Shown here: in pieces, positions 1 through 13,403 of the stretch
Position numbering within the stretch: the stretch's first letter is position 1
Layout of the letters: each line of letters starts with the position of its first letter
Assembly (NCBI GenBank): GCA_029851415.1
Contig: CM056743.1
Coordinates: forward strand, 26,016,905-26,080,904
Direction: 5' to 3'
Source: Eretmocerus hayati
Lineage: Eukaryota; Arthropoda; Insecta; Hymenoptera; Aphelinidae
DNA: 64,000 nt
Made by a program: the position numbers and the translations under genes
The notes under the pieces: generated by a model
Seen by the model: only the letters and a program-made list of their open reading frames with translations
What the model was told of the DNA's origin: nothing
The model's database searches: none

Positions 1-816
1 GCTCTAAAGGTGCATTGATCGAGAGTGGAGTAAAATCCATTCTCGATTGATGCCAAAAACGTCAGCAGTATCTGCTGACTTTAACTCGCAAAGACCGAAA
101 AGTTATATCTTCATAATTATCTAAGAAGTTTTGATGAATTCATTTGTGATGGAAAAAAATTTCACACCAGACCATCCTATGCCCTTAATGGGATAAAATT
201 GATTTACAAAAAAAATCTTGGATTTTTGTATTTGATTATGACGTGCCCTTGCGAATGATTGGCTTTTCCATAATTCTCCAGAAGAAAGCTGTATATATCT
301 AACTCTGCAAGTTGTCTACATTGTAAATTTTCACATACAATGTCGCGAGATGATCCAGATATCAGACCAAAAAAATTTTCGTTCAAGATTGGATAAAACT
401 ATTGTATATTTACATATGGGTGATTGTTTGATGAATGTAATTCTGCAGACTTGAAGAGGCAGTCATGCGTCTCAGTTTTTGATCAGATTATTGTCACGAA
501 ATATATAAAGCCTAAATGAAAACAGATTTCTTTCCGTATGATTTCGGTTATGAGCTTACAATAAAACTTGATAACCATGACAGAGACTTTAATACGGTTG
601 TAAAGATTGTTAGAAGTCTAATCTTTTCTCATGTCTTATCTAGTATTGTTAAATCTAGGGCTCGTCCACAATAATGTTTCCGCGGATGTTTACTGAGCCT
701 GTGATTATCCAACAGTCTTACAAACGAAAGCTGTCATTTTCATTTCTATCTTATTAATCCTATACGTATGTGAATAAACCAATGTTTGATCAGGTATATT
801 CGAATCTAAGAGCACT
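1..816. other. Left-edge spacer, no gene recognised
   Basis: AT-rich sequence between the window edge and the foldback element. No open frame of convincing length or composition, no RNA gene and no clear repeat structure is visible. It may be the 5' or 3' flank of a repeat starting outside the window. Confidence 0.5.
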
Positions 817-3592
817 CCCGCGTAGAAATCGAGAATATTGGCGACATGTCGCCGACCTATCGCTAATTCGTATTGGCGATAGCTTTGCGATAGGTCGGCG
901 ATAGCTTGGCGATATGTCGGCGATATGATTTTGCGACAGCTCGCGGACATATCGCCAAACCTGTATTTGCGACATGTCGCAAATTGAACCATGATTTTTT
1001 TCCAAAAATTCTACTTCTGAAGGAAATTAACAGAAATTTTACTGATTTTCCATTCCCTATTCGAAATCCAAGGCAATTTTCATTGGTATCATTTGGGGTT
1101 TATTCAGTTTGAGATCGGAACGAACAACATTATAAATTTTGCATTTACACTCAATTCGGAACATCTCCCGACATAAAAATACATTCTGCACAAGTGTCTG
1201 ACCGTATCGTGGAATTAATTTGGTGGCATTATTTACAGAGTATGAAAATATTGGGAGAATTATGGAAATCATATCAAGACACGTGAGTTTGAAAGAAAAT
1301 CGGCCGTAATTGATGTTGAGCCTTGCGTTGAGCAGCCCTAGAAGTCTGGCGCGTAACTCTTTTTGAATACAGTTGATGTTGCAAAATTGTACAGCAATCA
1401 CTCGAACAGCATCGCTCAGAGGGATCAAAAAGTACCAAGGCCAACGCCGAGACTCATCACATCAGGTATCAGGAATCTGCAAAAATGAATTTCAGAAAGA
1501 ATCAATGCACAATCAAGCCGAGATGTCCTGTTTCCAATTAATTTTGATCATTTTTTCAATTAATGAGTGAGACTACTAAAGCAAAATAGTGCATTTCGAG
1601 TAGAGTGTGCGCGGGAGGACGCACTCTTGCAAATTTGAAATCGCGCTTGATTGATGTAGAAGCCACAAATTGATGAAAATTAGCTAGGCTACTTGAATAC
1701 TTATCTGATGCGCTCGACGACTCATCATTGGTCTTGAATTTTCTGAAGTGGCAAAGACAGGTCTCGAACGGTTTTCTTCAACCATGGCAGAACCATGCCT
1801 CCTCTCCAGCTGATGCGATGTGAGTGTTTACCTGTGGCGTAGATTATGATATGAATGACTGCTCCGTCTGGTCAAAAATCGTGATATTTCTTTGCTCAAT
1901 AACTCTTTCTCTCGAGTGGGATTGAAAGCCAAATACACAAAGAGAAAAACCAGACCAGGTAGAAATAACATTGGTTGAGGTTAGTCGGACAAACTGAGCA
2001 CTGAGGCTAATTTTTACAAGTTTCGAAGTAAATGTGGGCAATTGTAATGTACTCACTTGCTTGTAATTTTTATCTGGATTCGGCGCGAGAGTTTTGTTAG
2101 AGTAATTCTATTTCCCAAATAATATTCCAATCCGTACATTGCAGGTTGGTCGATTCGTCTCTCTGGATCAATATATTATGATAGCGGTTTGTTGATGCTA
2201 ACCACCAGCACAATTCAGTCAGTGCAGTTGGGATGGTGGTCGAGGAAAACAAATCGATCGACCTGCAATGTCCGGGTTTTAAAATATTACTAGAGAAATA
2301 CAACTACCCCCACGAAACTCTCGCGATGAATCAAGATAAAAATTACAAGCAAGTGAGTACATTACAATTGCCCACATTTACTTCGAAACTTGTAAAAATT
2401 AGCCTCAGTGCTCAGTTTGTCCGACTAACCTCAACCAATGTTATTTCTACCTGGTCTGGTTTTTCTCTTTGTGTATTTGGCTTTCAATCCCACTCGAGAG
2501 AAAGAGTTATTGAGCAAAGAAATATCACGATTTTTGACCAGACGGAGCAGTCATTCATATCATAATCTACGCCACAGGTAAACACTCACATCGCATCAGC
2601 TGGAGAGGAGGCATGGTTCTGCCATGGTTGAAGAAAACCGTTCGAGACCTGTCTTTGCCACTGCAGAAAATTCAAGACCAATGATGAGTCGTCGAGCGCA
2701 TCAGATAAGTATTCAAGTAGCCTAGCTAATTTTCATCAATTTGTGGCTTCTACATCAATCAAGCGCGATTTCAAATTTGCAAGAGTGCGTCCTCCCGCGC
2801 ACACTCTACTCAAAATGCACGATTTTGCTTTAGTAGTCTTACTCATTAATTGAAAAAATGATCAAAATTAATTGGAAACAGGACATCTCGGCTTGATTGT
2901 GCATTGATTCTTTCTGAAATTCATTTTTGCAGATTCCTGATACCTGATGTGATGAGTCTCGGCGTTGGCCTTGGTACTTTTTGATCCCTCTGAGCGATGC
3001 TGTTCGAGTGATTGCTGCACAATTTTGCAACATCACCTGTATTCAAAAAGAGTTACGCGCCAGACTTCTAGGGCTGCTCAACGCAAGGCTCAACATCAAT
3101 TACGGCCGATTTTCTTTCAAACTCACGTGTCTTGATATGATTTCCATAATTCTCCCAATATTTTCATACTCTGTAAATAATGCCACCAAATTAATTCCAC
3201 GATACGGTCAGACACTTGTGCAGAATGTATTTTTATATCGGGAGATGTTCCGAATTGAGTGTAAATGCAAAATTTATTATGTTATTCGTTCCGATTTCAA
3301 ACTGAATAAACCCCAAATAATACCAATCAAAATTGCCTTGGATTTTGAATAGGGAATGGAAAATGAGTAAAATTTCTGTTAATTTCCTTCAGAAGTAGAA
3401 TTTTTGGAAAAAAATCATGGTTCAATTTGCGACATGTCGCAAATACAGGTTTGGCGATATGTCCGCGAGCTGTCGCAAAATCATATCGCTGACATATCGC
3501 CAAGCTATCGCCGACCTATCGCAAAGCTATCGCCAATAAGAATCAGCGATAGGTCGGCGACATGTCGCCAATATTTTCGATTTCTACGCGGG
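817..3592. mobile_element. Large foldback (palindromic) element, ~1.3-kb inverted arms
   Basis: The interval is an almost perfect giant inverted repeat. The left arm runs from 817 to about 2158 and the right arm from about 2250 to 3592, with a loop near 100 bp. The ends are CCCGCGTAG and CTACGCGGG. Translating equivalent stretches shows how alike the arms are: a 70-codon segment at 1844-2056 (minus) is identical to 2353-2565 (plus), and a 123-codon segment at 1057-1428 (minus) differs from 2981-3352 (plus) at eight residues. The outer ~150 bp of each arm (about 835-990 and 3420-3575) is built from GCGATA, GCGACATGTCGC and TCGGCGATA units, so it is rich in short palindromes. The arms diverge more towards the loop. 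No transposase is recognised and no target-site duplication is obvious. The layout is that of a Foldback-type non-autonomous DNA transposon. A tail-to-tail segmental duplication is the alternative. Confidence 0.7.
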
Positions 3593-3986
3593 CTGTCAAA
3601 AGAGGAAGATAAGAAGAGTAAAAGCGATGCACTTCTTATAAACTTGGAAGACTTGCCATTCAAAATTATAATCATTCGAAGCGTTCGCGTGATTCGCGCC
3701 CGGATTTGACACATCTGACAGCTTCAAGTTCGGGCTACGGCGTCGTCTGCTACAACTGCAGATTTTGATGGATGATCACTCGTGCATTATAATTCATGAT
3801 AATAAAGATTCAGGTACCAGTATGATCTGGACTAATACATACTATAAAGCGTCTCCGAGGACGATGCACGCCACTGCCAGAAAGACTTCGAGTCCTTGGT
3901 GGTATCCTCATGAGGCAACTCAGTGACTACCCGAGTTAAAAAATTTATATATCATTATATTATGATGATATATAATCACATATAAC
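3593..3986. other. Short spacer between two elements
   Basis: No gene is visible. The last ~50 bp before 3987 is nearly pure A/T (TATATCATTATATTATGATG type), a plausible low-complexity insertion target. Confidence 0.4.
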
Positions 3987-6550
3987 TGAGGGGCTGCGTT
4001 GAAAAAGGGCGTAACTACAAAAGGGTCATTTTGAGCAAATCGATAAAGACTCAACCAAAGTCGCCAGAGGCATGATTGAGTGTAACAACCTAGCTCATTT
4101 CAAAGAGGATGGCATCCTCAAAATACCAGCACAAGCATTGGAGGATTAGATTACATTGGATGGCATTTACAGCCGTTTTAAAAAATGTAGTTACGCCCTT
4201 ATTCCGAACCACGATCGAATTTTTGATGCACTTGCTGTAAAAGAAGTAGCATCGAAATCGAGTCCAATCACTCTCAAAATTCACAAGTATGCTCATGGGT
4301 ATCCACTGAAAGACGTTTCATAGCGATAAAGTTGTTCGATCTATGCTCAGGAGTTCTGTACTCGCTGAAAGCTCAATATTGAAGCCTGAAAATATGGAAA
4401 GTCTAAAGTCACTGAATTAATGTTTAGGAACTTATCTTGGAGGTAGAAGAACATGTTCTGATAGTTAAAACCCATAGTAATGTGTTTCCGTGCCGAAGGG
4501 AATTTTTGAGAAATTTTTCACCGGTAATTACGTCCTTTTTCAAATCGCAACAAACTTACGCCCTTTCTTCATAAAGTTATGCCTTCTTGAATTTGGTCAC
4601 TCAGAGACTTACGCCCTTTCAGAATTGTAACATGATAGTTACGCCCTTTTCCATATTTTCGAAAAGTTATATCGGAGAAGTTACGAGGGCGTAATGAATC
4701 TTCTTTCTGCAGTTACGCCCTTTTTGAGAATTGATGGTGAATTACATCGAAGTGAATTTCCGAAAGTTCCTTAGTGATTTTCTTCTTTTTTGTGTATTGA
4801 AAGAAGAAGTGTCCCATACTTATCTTGCTCATAATCTCTTCGTCCAGAATAGAGCTACCCTATAAATTCAAAGAATTGAAGTGTCGGGACCAGGCTACTG
4901 TATTCTGCTCATAACTTTGAATTGCGCCGACCGATTTTGATTTGAAAAACAGCATAAAAAAGTGATTAAAAATCTATCGGCCAACTTCCGGAGGATACCC
5001 TTCATGTCTTTTCTCAACACCTCCGGACTAGAATACTCACAGATCGAAATTTTGATTCCTCTATCCCTCTTTCCCGAACTGTACGGTGATAGACCGCATG
5101 TAGGTTGGTTTTCAGCTTCTATTTATCCTTCTCAAGCATCTTGGGGGGCCCTTCTACTCCCCAAAAAACCTCAAGGGACATGAAAAAGTCGTTATTTCTC
5201 TACAAAACTTCCTCGTATAGAACTGCGCAACCTCATTGTACTTGTAAGATTAAAATAATCGGGAATGGATCTTTCCAGTATCATTTTGGACGAATGCTCA
5301 AATATAAGTAAGAAGTTATTTCGAGAGCAAATTTCGTATCAGTAATCAGCATCTGTTTGCAGAAGATGCTTATTACGTAGCCACATAGGGAATAGCTAAT
5401 GCAACTTTTTCTACGTCTTTGAAACTACTTTTGATCAATAGCTGGTCTGTTTTTCGCGAAGAACATATTTTGCCAAAGATGATCCGGAGCAGATGGAATG
5501 GAGTGGCAGTTGAGGGACGAAAAATGGAATTCCTAGTTATAGGACCTGTGAGTCCTAGGCTAGCTCAAAAATCCCTTCAAGATTTGGATGCGTACGTTTC
5601 TGGTCCCACTGTATCAAATTGAGCCATGCAAGTGGTTATTTTGAAGGTTATTGAATCGATCACCGATTAAAGACTGATTATGGCCCAAAATATATGTATA
5701 TGCGCAGAAAAATCACATGAGACGAATCATGTCTCAAATCTCTGTAGTTTCGTTCTATCAATTGTGGACTTTGTGGGCGTCGATGCAGATTTTGGACATT
5801 GAGATTAGTTTGAATAGATACATTCATCTTTCCTCCTCTTTCTACGGTTCCAGTGCTCCAGATCAATTCTGGCAAGAAAAATTCTGAGAAGATTAGATTA
5901 GCTACCAAATAAAAATAGTTTCAGGAACGTAGAGAGGAGCGCGTGTGCTGGGAACATGAATAGATGAAATTTGCGTTCAGAATAACTCCTTGGTTGAATA
6001 ATCGTGAAACTTCTGCGAACGTTATTCGTTGATTTTTCATGACGAACCGCGGCGTTCGATTGGGTTGTGAACACGTTCCTGGATGATTTTATGAACAAAG
6101 TACCTAATGAAGTACGGTTCTGACGAATACTGTCGAGATGGAATATGGCGTTACATTGGTGAAAATGATGAGTGAAACGCGATGTTACTCAACAAGTAAT
6201 TTTCGGTTTCACGATATCCGTTGAAGATTCAATTCTAAATTTCTAATACCATATATTTCGAGTGGTTCGATTCATTGCAGGCTGGAAGGCAGTAAAACTA
6301 GTGTGAAGAGATGATACCCGGGAAAAGGGCGTGATCTCCGTAAATTCATGAGCAAAAGGTAACTTACATAATTTCATGGATAAAAGGGCGTAAAGGCGTT
6401 TACGCCTTTTTCAAGATTTCGAGGTTCGTGAATACTTTTTCCAAAACGGGTTTCATGGGTGGTTAGAAAACCCCTCAGGAGGGCTCAAAAAGCGAAAGAT
6501 CGGAAAAAAGGCTTGACTGCCATTACGCCTTTTTTCCACGCAGCCCCTCA
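3987..6550. mobile_element. Non-autonomous DNA transposon with TGAGGGGCTGCGT inverted ends
   Basis: The left end TGAGGGGCTGCGTTGAAAAA at 3987 matches the reverse complement of the right end at 6550 (TGAGGGGCTGCGTGGAAAAA), and the similarity continues into a GGCGTAA motif. About twelve copies, in both orientations, of a TTACGCCCTTT-type motif cluster near the two ends: about 4004, 4191, 4527, 4556, 4587, 4609, 4639, 4686 and 4713 on the left, and about 6323, 6383, 6400 and 6522 on the right. The central ~1.6 kb lacks them. Subterminal repeats of this kind are transposase-binding sites in several cut-and-paste families (hAT, CACTA, P). No transposase reading frame is recognised, so the element is probably mobilised in trans. 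There is no convincing target duplication, although both flanks are TATA-rich. The superfamily is not assigned. Confidence 0.65.
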
Positions 6551-6921
6551 AATATATATTCATATCTCCTGGTTGTCGAGTTAAGAAACAATTTGAGAGC
6601 TGGCGATCATTTTGTTTGATCCTAAAAATAATTTTTATCGTATCATGAGATGTGCTGAACATCGTAATCAAATCTCAATCATAAAGAATAAGGTGCTTTA
6701 TAATAATGGTTGTATCACAATATTTTCAAAATACGATTTATTTGTCGAACATGGAATATTCCTCACCTCTGGAAATAACTGTTTTTTCCACAATTATCAA
6801 TGCAAACGCAATGCATCCAGGTACATAAGAGTCAATTCTCAGTTTCAAACTTTGACTTCTGATGTTGGTATAAAATTCGATACCACAACGATCAATTTGA
6901 AACCTAAATGCCAGATGTGTA

Positions 6922-7685
6922 CAGTACCGCTCAAGAGTTCTCGATGGGTGAAGGCTCGAACACCCCAACTTCAGACAGCAATGATCGGAGTTCTATACGT
7001 TTTACAGGAATTCCGGAAAAAGCGCCTCGACAAACAGAAAGAGTACTAATTTTCTAGAGGTTTCCATGGTTTTTCTCGATCTTTCTTGAAGGTCGTACAC
7101 ACTGGTGGAAAGATAGAGAATTTGAACATTTTTCACTTCCATTGAGCCACCTGCAGTTTCGTTGCAACCAAAGATACGACAATTCTGCAAAAAGCATCTT
7201 GTAGAGCTGGAAAAATGCCATGTGTAGCTATTTTTTGATTATTTTTCACGTCTCGCGTGTGAGAACGCACGAGCCGTCCAAATCCCCAAAATTGTGGTTT
7301 TCCATCATTTTCTGTGCCGTTTCCGGAGAAAAACTGTCATTTTGGGTATTGAAATAGCTCGTACGTTTTCACACGCGTGACGTAAAAAATAATCAAGAAA
7401 TAGCTACACATAGCATTTTTTGCGCTCTACAAGATGCTTTCTACAGGATTGCCGTATCTTTGTTTGGAACGAAACTGCAGGTACCTCAATGGAAGGAAAA
7501 AATGTTCAAATTCTCTATCTTTCCACCAGTGTGTACGACCTTCAAGGAGGTCAAGAAAACCATCGGAACCTCTAGAATGTCAGTATTTTCTCTGCTCTTC
7601 TAGACGCTTTTTCCAGCCGATCATTGCTGTCTATAAAGTCGGGGTGTTTGAACCTTCAACGATCGAGAACTTTTGAGTGGTATTG
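6922..7685. mobile_element. Tc1/mariner-like foldback MITE (764 bp), TA-flanked
   Basis: The left end, reading CAGTACCGCTCAAGAGTTCT from 6922 and preceded by TA at 6920-6921, is matched by the right end at 7685 (reverse complement CAATACCACTCAAAAGTTCT), which is followed by TA at 7686-7687. The arms extend for roughly 340 bp each (6922-7290 and 7340-7685) around a short loop. An example is the hairpin-matched pair at 7080-7140 and 7490-7560. TA target duplications and CAGT-type termini are characteristic of the Tc1/mariner superfamily. No transposase is present. The structure is shared with 12721-13403 and 16280-17142 in this window. Confidence 0.75.
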
Positions 7686-10600
7686 TATAACTTGAGAATG
7701 ATGATGGAATCTAAATTTGACTCGAAGATGGAGTGAACACAAGATGCAATATGCGATCGGCAAAAATCCTGTAATCTTTTCCATATAAACGGACAAATGG
7801 CCCTGACGCGATTTCGAATATCGTATTGATGGACGATCACAAGAATAAATGAAAGGGAAAAAAGTTCCTTTCGCATCATAATGGAGATAATCTGGCAATA
7901 TACACTTGGTGATTGAAAGTAGAAGATGAATACTTTCTGCTGCAACTTAGACACAACATTTTGGTCAAAACTTCACAAACTTCATAGAGTCCATGATTAT
8001 TGATGATTTTTTCAATTAGAGGAATCGGGAATGACAGGTAGAGGGTGCAATATGATTACAAATAAAGCATGACACACTGTCGATTATTGGACAAAATATT
8101 GAATATATTGTTATTGACATTTCATGTTGTTCATCATTTGGAACAAAAAAAGATAAAGAAAAAGAATTCCCGGCTGCCGATTCAACAAAATAAAGGAAGC
8201 ATTTTTTTCCACTTTCGTGCTTTTGTAATGATGCAAACACGCACACGTATACGTATACAAATATAGCGCCCTATGACATAGCGTGTGATATGAAACGGGC
8301 ATATCGTTACGTGAATGTTATTTTACAAAAATAGCTATCGCAGAATCACGTTTACATACTCTGGTTTCAAAAAAAAAAAAAAAAAAAATTTCTTGTGAAT
8401 TTTGCTTACACAAATCACTAACATATACACGCGATGTATGTATGTACATGTTATCATGGCCGGGATTGTACACACCGCTTTTTTTTTCCATCGAAAATTT
8501 CAATCTTAGATTTTTTCCAGATTTAGAATACCATGAAGCGGTACTACACATGGAAAAGTTACAATCCAATCTTGCCAGAAGAAAAACTTTTCAGTCAATT
8601 ATTTTTTGACTCAATTTGTAAATCGACAGATGGATTATTATCTGACAACGTGTCGTGAGAGCACCGGAGTATCGATTGAAATAAGGGGGAAAAAAAAAAA
8701 CTAAAAGGGGAAAAAATGGAAACATCTGATCAAGAGAAAAGGAAACGAAAAAATTGGACAACTTTAGTCATGAAAAACGACAAAAAACTACGGTGAGACC
8801 AGATATCACACAACTAATTCCAACTAATCATAATTAACATATGAACTAATACTTAGATAGACTCTAACAATAAGAATTTGAATGAATGTAACGAGCAAGT
8901 CACGTGACAAAAAATCGTAAATGTTTGCGACAGTAAGCAATTTGCACTCACAGAATTCAATACAGGCTATACCATCGAGTTTCGCACATCATGCATTTAG
9001 TACGGAATTTTTATACTACACGCGGTAGTATATACAGCATAACGAAAAAAAAAAATCTTGGCTGATATGTTTATCAATCTGTTGAAAATAATAATTTGAC
9101 AATCTTTCAGATATTATTAGACCGCTATTGATGGCTTTTTTCTAAGAATCTGCTTATACACTACTATCAAACAAGATTTTTTTACGATGCATCAATCTAT
9201 TATCGCTGACCTCTCATCTAGCTAAGATTCGTACTTTTAACTCAAATCGAACAATGACGTCGAAGATCGCCAACAATAGCTGTAAATTAATGTACTTTAC
9301 TTTGGTAAACCGTACATAATAACATCTAAATTTACCATCATAAACTTTTTTTTATCTCGTCTATTCATTCGCTCATAATAGCTATGACTCTTTGATATCA
9401 TCAAGAATACTTGACATAAGTACATATTTCCAGTTTGCTTTTAACTAGTTATGTATTTGCAAAAACGTACATTACCTATCAGATGTTAAACTTGATGAAT
9501 CAAATTAAATACGTCACTCAAGAAGCTCAACTGGCCTTAATTTACTGACACAATCTTTCATTTTTCTAATGAAGATTTAGAAATCATGGTATAAAGATTG
9601 CTAACTGAGCAACGACAAACTGGTGTAAAAAAAAAAAAAAAAAAACTACTAAGGAATCCTTCGGTCATCAGTTTTTTGGGTTCTAGCAAAGCAAATTTAA
9701 CAATATATTTAATTATATTGACTAATAACAATATAGTAACAGCAACGTGACACTTTGCACAGTCGATGGTAATAATAACAATGTTTATTAGAGTTACCTT
9801 TCGATTAAGTGTTGATTTGTGATTCTCAAGTGTTGTACGTTGAGTCAAAAAACTGTTTGCTACTAAAAAGTGAGTACGAAGTGCGTTACCATGAATAAGA
9901 GAGAGAGATTTTTAAACTTAAAACTGCCCATTTTTGTGTACGAGATACATAAGTTTTAACTTTTGAAGTGATAACGACAAATATACTCAACGTGGAGCAG
10001 TACTTGAATTAATATATTAATAATAATTACAGTTGGCATAAACAAAATACTATAGTAACTTTTCGACGTGACTTTTGATTGTTCTGCACATAATTTAAAA
10101 CCAAGACTTGTATCAAAGTTAACTCTCGTTATTTGATGCATTTTAAGTACTTAGTCTCGGTCAGAATCGCACGATACATTGATTTTGCTTGGGAAAAAAT
10201 CTTATAAAGTTGAACAAAGGGTGACAAAATTGTGTTGGACAACAGGAAATCAATTTGCATTTTGTGGCAATCATGAACATATACACAATCCTCTTCTCTT
10301 GATAGGGAAAAAATTGATACAAACATGCTGACATTTCTGATTTTTTTGACATTTGAACATATATATACGGGCAAAGACTCAATAAGAATGTGGATAAATT
10401 TTACGGGTACAGAAAAATATGTAGTAAATTAGTCTTGACGAAAAATTGATATGCATGAGACAAAATATTGACAAAAAAAGTGTATTGGTCGTGTAAAAGA
10501 GGAAATTTCATTAAAACCAGAACAGGATACTGGAGCGCTTTTGCCGTTTAAGAATATTATTTCAAAATGTACTTGGTTTTCATAAAAAGATATCAATATT

Positions 10601-12720
10601 GATTCAAAACTGAGACTGCGCTCACAGTAACTCTGTCGAAAAAACTTGTAAGAAGTATCATCATGTAAAATATGTCTTGTAAATGTAAGTGTATACAAAA
10701 CTATTTGAAAGAATGCCCAAAATGCGAGACCTCATATATCGTTTTAATAAACTTGAAAATTTTTTCAACTCTATTTCACTTGTGGTAACTTTGGGTTTCT
10801 CTCTCTTTTTTTGTTACGTACTGATGTGTGTCTATGTTCGAATCGTTGCTGACATTTTTAGCAAGAATCCAAAAAAAAAAAAAAGAAAACTGAATATAAA
10901 GTTTGACAAAATGTGTTTTCATAAGTTAAGAATCAAAATGTATATGAAACATCATTACAGTTCATATCTCATTCTTTTTTTACTTAAAAGAAGTTATACG
11001 AATAAGATAAATTCTTTCGTAAATCAAAGTAAAGCGATCATTGTCACGATTAGCCGATCTAGGAATGCTTTTTCTACATTTGTCCATAATATTTGTAATT
11101 TTCTTTTCGTCTTCACGATAATTATCTATAATAAGATAAGAATAAAGCACGGCTTGTGCAACAAAAAAAAAAGAAGAAAACAAATGAACGTCATACGTTC
11201 AATAGAACATCATTGTACAATGTGTTTTTGCACCAGCTCTCCTTTCATTTTCTACTTAATTATATTTATATAAACACTCGTACGCAATATTTTCTCTCAT
11301 TCTTCATCGAATATCACGCTATTTTACAATCTTATTACAAAGTCTTTGAAGATAAGTCTCCCTACTTTTCGTCGGCACGAACATTCAAAAAATTCTTTTT
11401 TTTTTCGGCAGATATTTTCAAACTTCCATCTCTCGATTCCCAATCTCTCTTTAAATAATCCATATGACGATCATTTCCATCATATCTCAGTCCTCACAAA
11501 ATTCCATTCATACCTATGTATATATCACACACGATCGAGAATATTTTTTTTATTCCCGTTTTCTATTGTAGAAGTACATAATGTTATCGCGCTCGCAAAG
11601 CGACAATGTCACATATACCGAACGTACAAACATATACATATACATTTATTATATGTACAAAGTCATATAAAATCGTGACGCTTGCGAAATTTTTTTTCTA
11701 CAATACAGTTTTTTTCTTCGATTAGTGTCTCTGTTTTTTTTTACTGTCTTCTTGTCGCTCTCAGCTATCTCTGGTCACTTTCTTCCCCAATATACTGCAC
11801 ATCGTCATCACCATCATCATGATCTATTTTTCTTAGCTGCCGTCTCTCCTCTTGAACTACTTTATTCGATCATGTACTCTCAAAAAAATTTTTTTTTTTT
11901 TTTCAACTCTGCGATAAAATTTTCTCAAGAAAACGAGATTACAAAATCGACAGAGATAACGAATAAAAAGCCAGCTCAAGGGACGTGTGAGTGTTGTAAC
12001 AAGGATGTGTAATAATAGAGATTTTCTGTACTGAATGGTTATAGACAATCGGTGAATCGTGTTCACAATTTTTTCATATCGTCTAATGTATATACATATA
12101 CAATAGTATATAAATGGCTGATGGAATATCTAGCTTGTGTTTTACAGGATATTAGGGATGTGTGTGAGGTCTGAGAAAAAAAGGATTTTTTATGAGGATA
12201 TTTTTTTTTTGTTGAGAGAAATAGAGAAATCGAGAGGATCAATATGAGGGTTGAAAAAATGAGCTCTAAGAGAGGAGAGTGAGATATACATATCGATGAT
12301 AAGTTTTCGTGACTAGCCGATCGAATTATTTTCTTTTTTTGAGAGAGAGAGAGACAGACATGGCACGGCGACGACTCCGCTTGAGAGTAGTGTACACGAT
12401 CACAACGTCACAGGCCACCTGCTGGCACACAAACAAAAAACACACGGACATGTTAGTCACCACCACACTGGTAATACATCACATTAAGATCCTCGTCAGT
12501 TTTTATTTAATAAAATTCTTTTCATATATATCTTTTTGTATATTGATGCACAAGCGTTAGTACTCGTCGATGTTGACGAAACACAGAAAGAGCTTATTGC
12601 CAATTATTGGTGTGTATTGCACATGCTTGAATAAAATTTACAAAATTTACAATTGTGAATGAAACAATGATAATAAAGACGCATTGAATCCCCGTAGAAA
12701 AGAAAAAATTATGAAAATTA
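7686..12720. other. AT-rich gene-free region; possible distal 3' UTR or downstream DNA
   Basis: Five kilobases of AT-rich sequence with many homopolymer runs (A-runs near 8371, 9628 and 10871; T-runs near 11890) and pyrimidine-rich plus-strand stretches at 10.8-11.9 kb. No coding sequence with normal composition is recognised. Apparent frames such as 10689-11273 are low-complexity Phe/Lys/Asn strings. Because the CELF gene ends at 15953 and reads leftward, part of this may be a very long 3' UTR. Minus-strand Pumilio-like octamers occur at 8441-8448, 9029-9036, 11652-11659 and 12089-12096. Where the transcript ends cannot be told from sequence alone. Confidence 0.3.
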
Positions 12721-13403
12721 CAGTACCGTGCAAAAACTCGTGAGCGATGGTATGGAATTTTTTCTTGATTCTAACGTCGATTGATCGGGACCAGATCAAC
12801 GTAGAGGAATTTTGTGGAGAGACATTTGAAGATGAGAAAAAATGATAACTTTTTGTGGTTTTGGATTTTTTTGCAGCTCTTCTTAGTGGCTTGAACAGCT
12901 GATGTAATTTCAACTATTGAAAAAAAAAACATTTTTACTCGATCAGCTGCAGTTTGGACCCGGGTTAAGATAGAGCAATTCCACAGAGCCAAAATTGTCG
13001 ATTTTTGACGTTTTTCCATTAAAAATCCGAAGATTTGGCTACTTTGAGAGCTCTCACACTCTTGCTCGTACAACAAAAAGAAAATTCAAAAAATCATTGC
13101 AAGTGGGATGATTTTCAACCTTTTGCTTTTTTTTAAAACTTGCTCTATCTTATTCCGCGTCCAAACTGCTGCTGATCGAGTAAAAGTATTTTTCTCCATA
13201 AATTCTTGAAAATCACATCAGCTTTTCAAGCTACTGAGAAGAGCTGAAAAAAAAATCAAAACCATAATGGGATAGCATTTTTTTATCTTCAAATTGCTTC
13301 TCACAGAATTCCTCTACGTTGATCTGGACCAGAGCAATCGACGTTAGAAGCAAGTGAGAATTCCATACTGCCGTTCACGAGTTTTGCAATGTACTGTGTA
13401 CTG
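12721..13403. mobile_element. Tc1/mariner-like foldback MITE (683 bp), TA-flanked
   Basis: The left end CAGTACCGTGCAAAAACTCG starts right after TA at 12719-12720. The right end has the reverse complement CAGTACATTGCAAAACTCG from 13396, extended by a 7-bp CAGTACA duplication to 13403 and followed by TA. The arms (about 12721-12980 and 13140-13403) match over about 250 bp: the segment GATCAACGTAGAGGAATT occurs at about 12794 and its inverted copy at about 13309. No transposase frame is present. The terminal CAGTAC plus TA flank places it with the other two foldback Tc1/mariner-like elements here, although the interiors are not obviously the same. Confidence 0.7.

Noticed and set aside
1057..3352. 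Duplicate 123-codon frames as a possible conserved gene pair
   Set aside because: The resemblance is explained by their being the two arms of the foldback repeat. The protein has no recognised domain, and about eight replacements in 123 residues show no obvious constraint.
6612..7049. 145-codon plus-strand frame
   Set aside because: It runs straight into the Tc1/mariner-like element at 6922, so its last third is transposon arm. The rest has no recognisable domain.
10689..11273. 194-codon plus-strand frame
   Set aside because: Composed of Phe, Lys, Asn, Ile and Tyr runs as expected from AT-rich, T-run DNA; no protein-like pattern.
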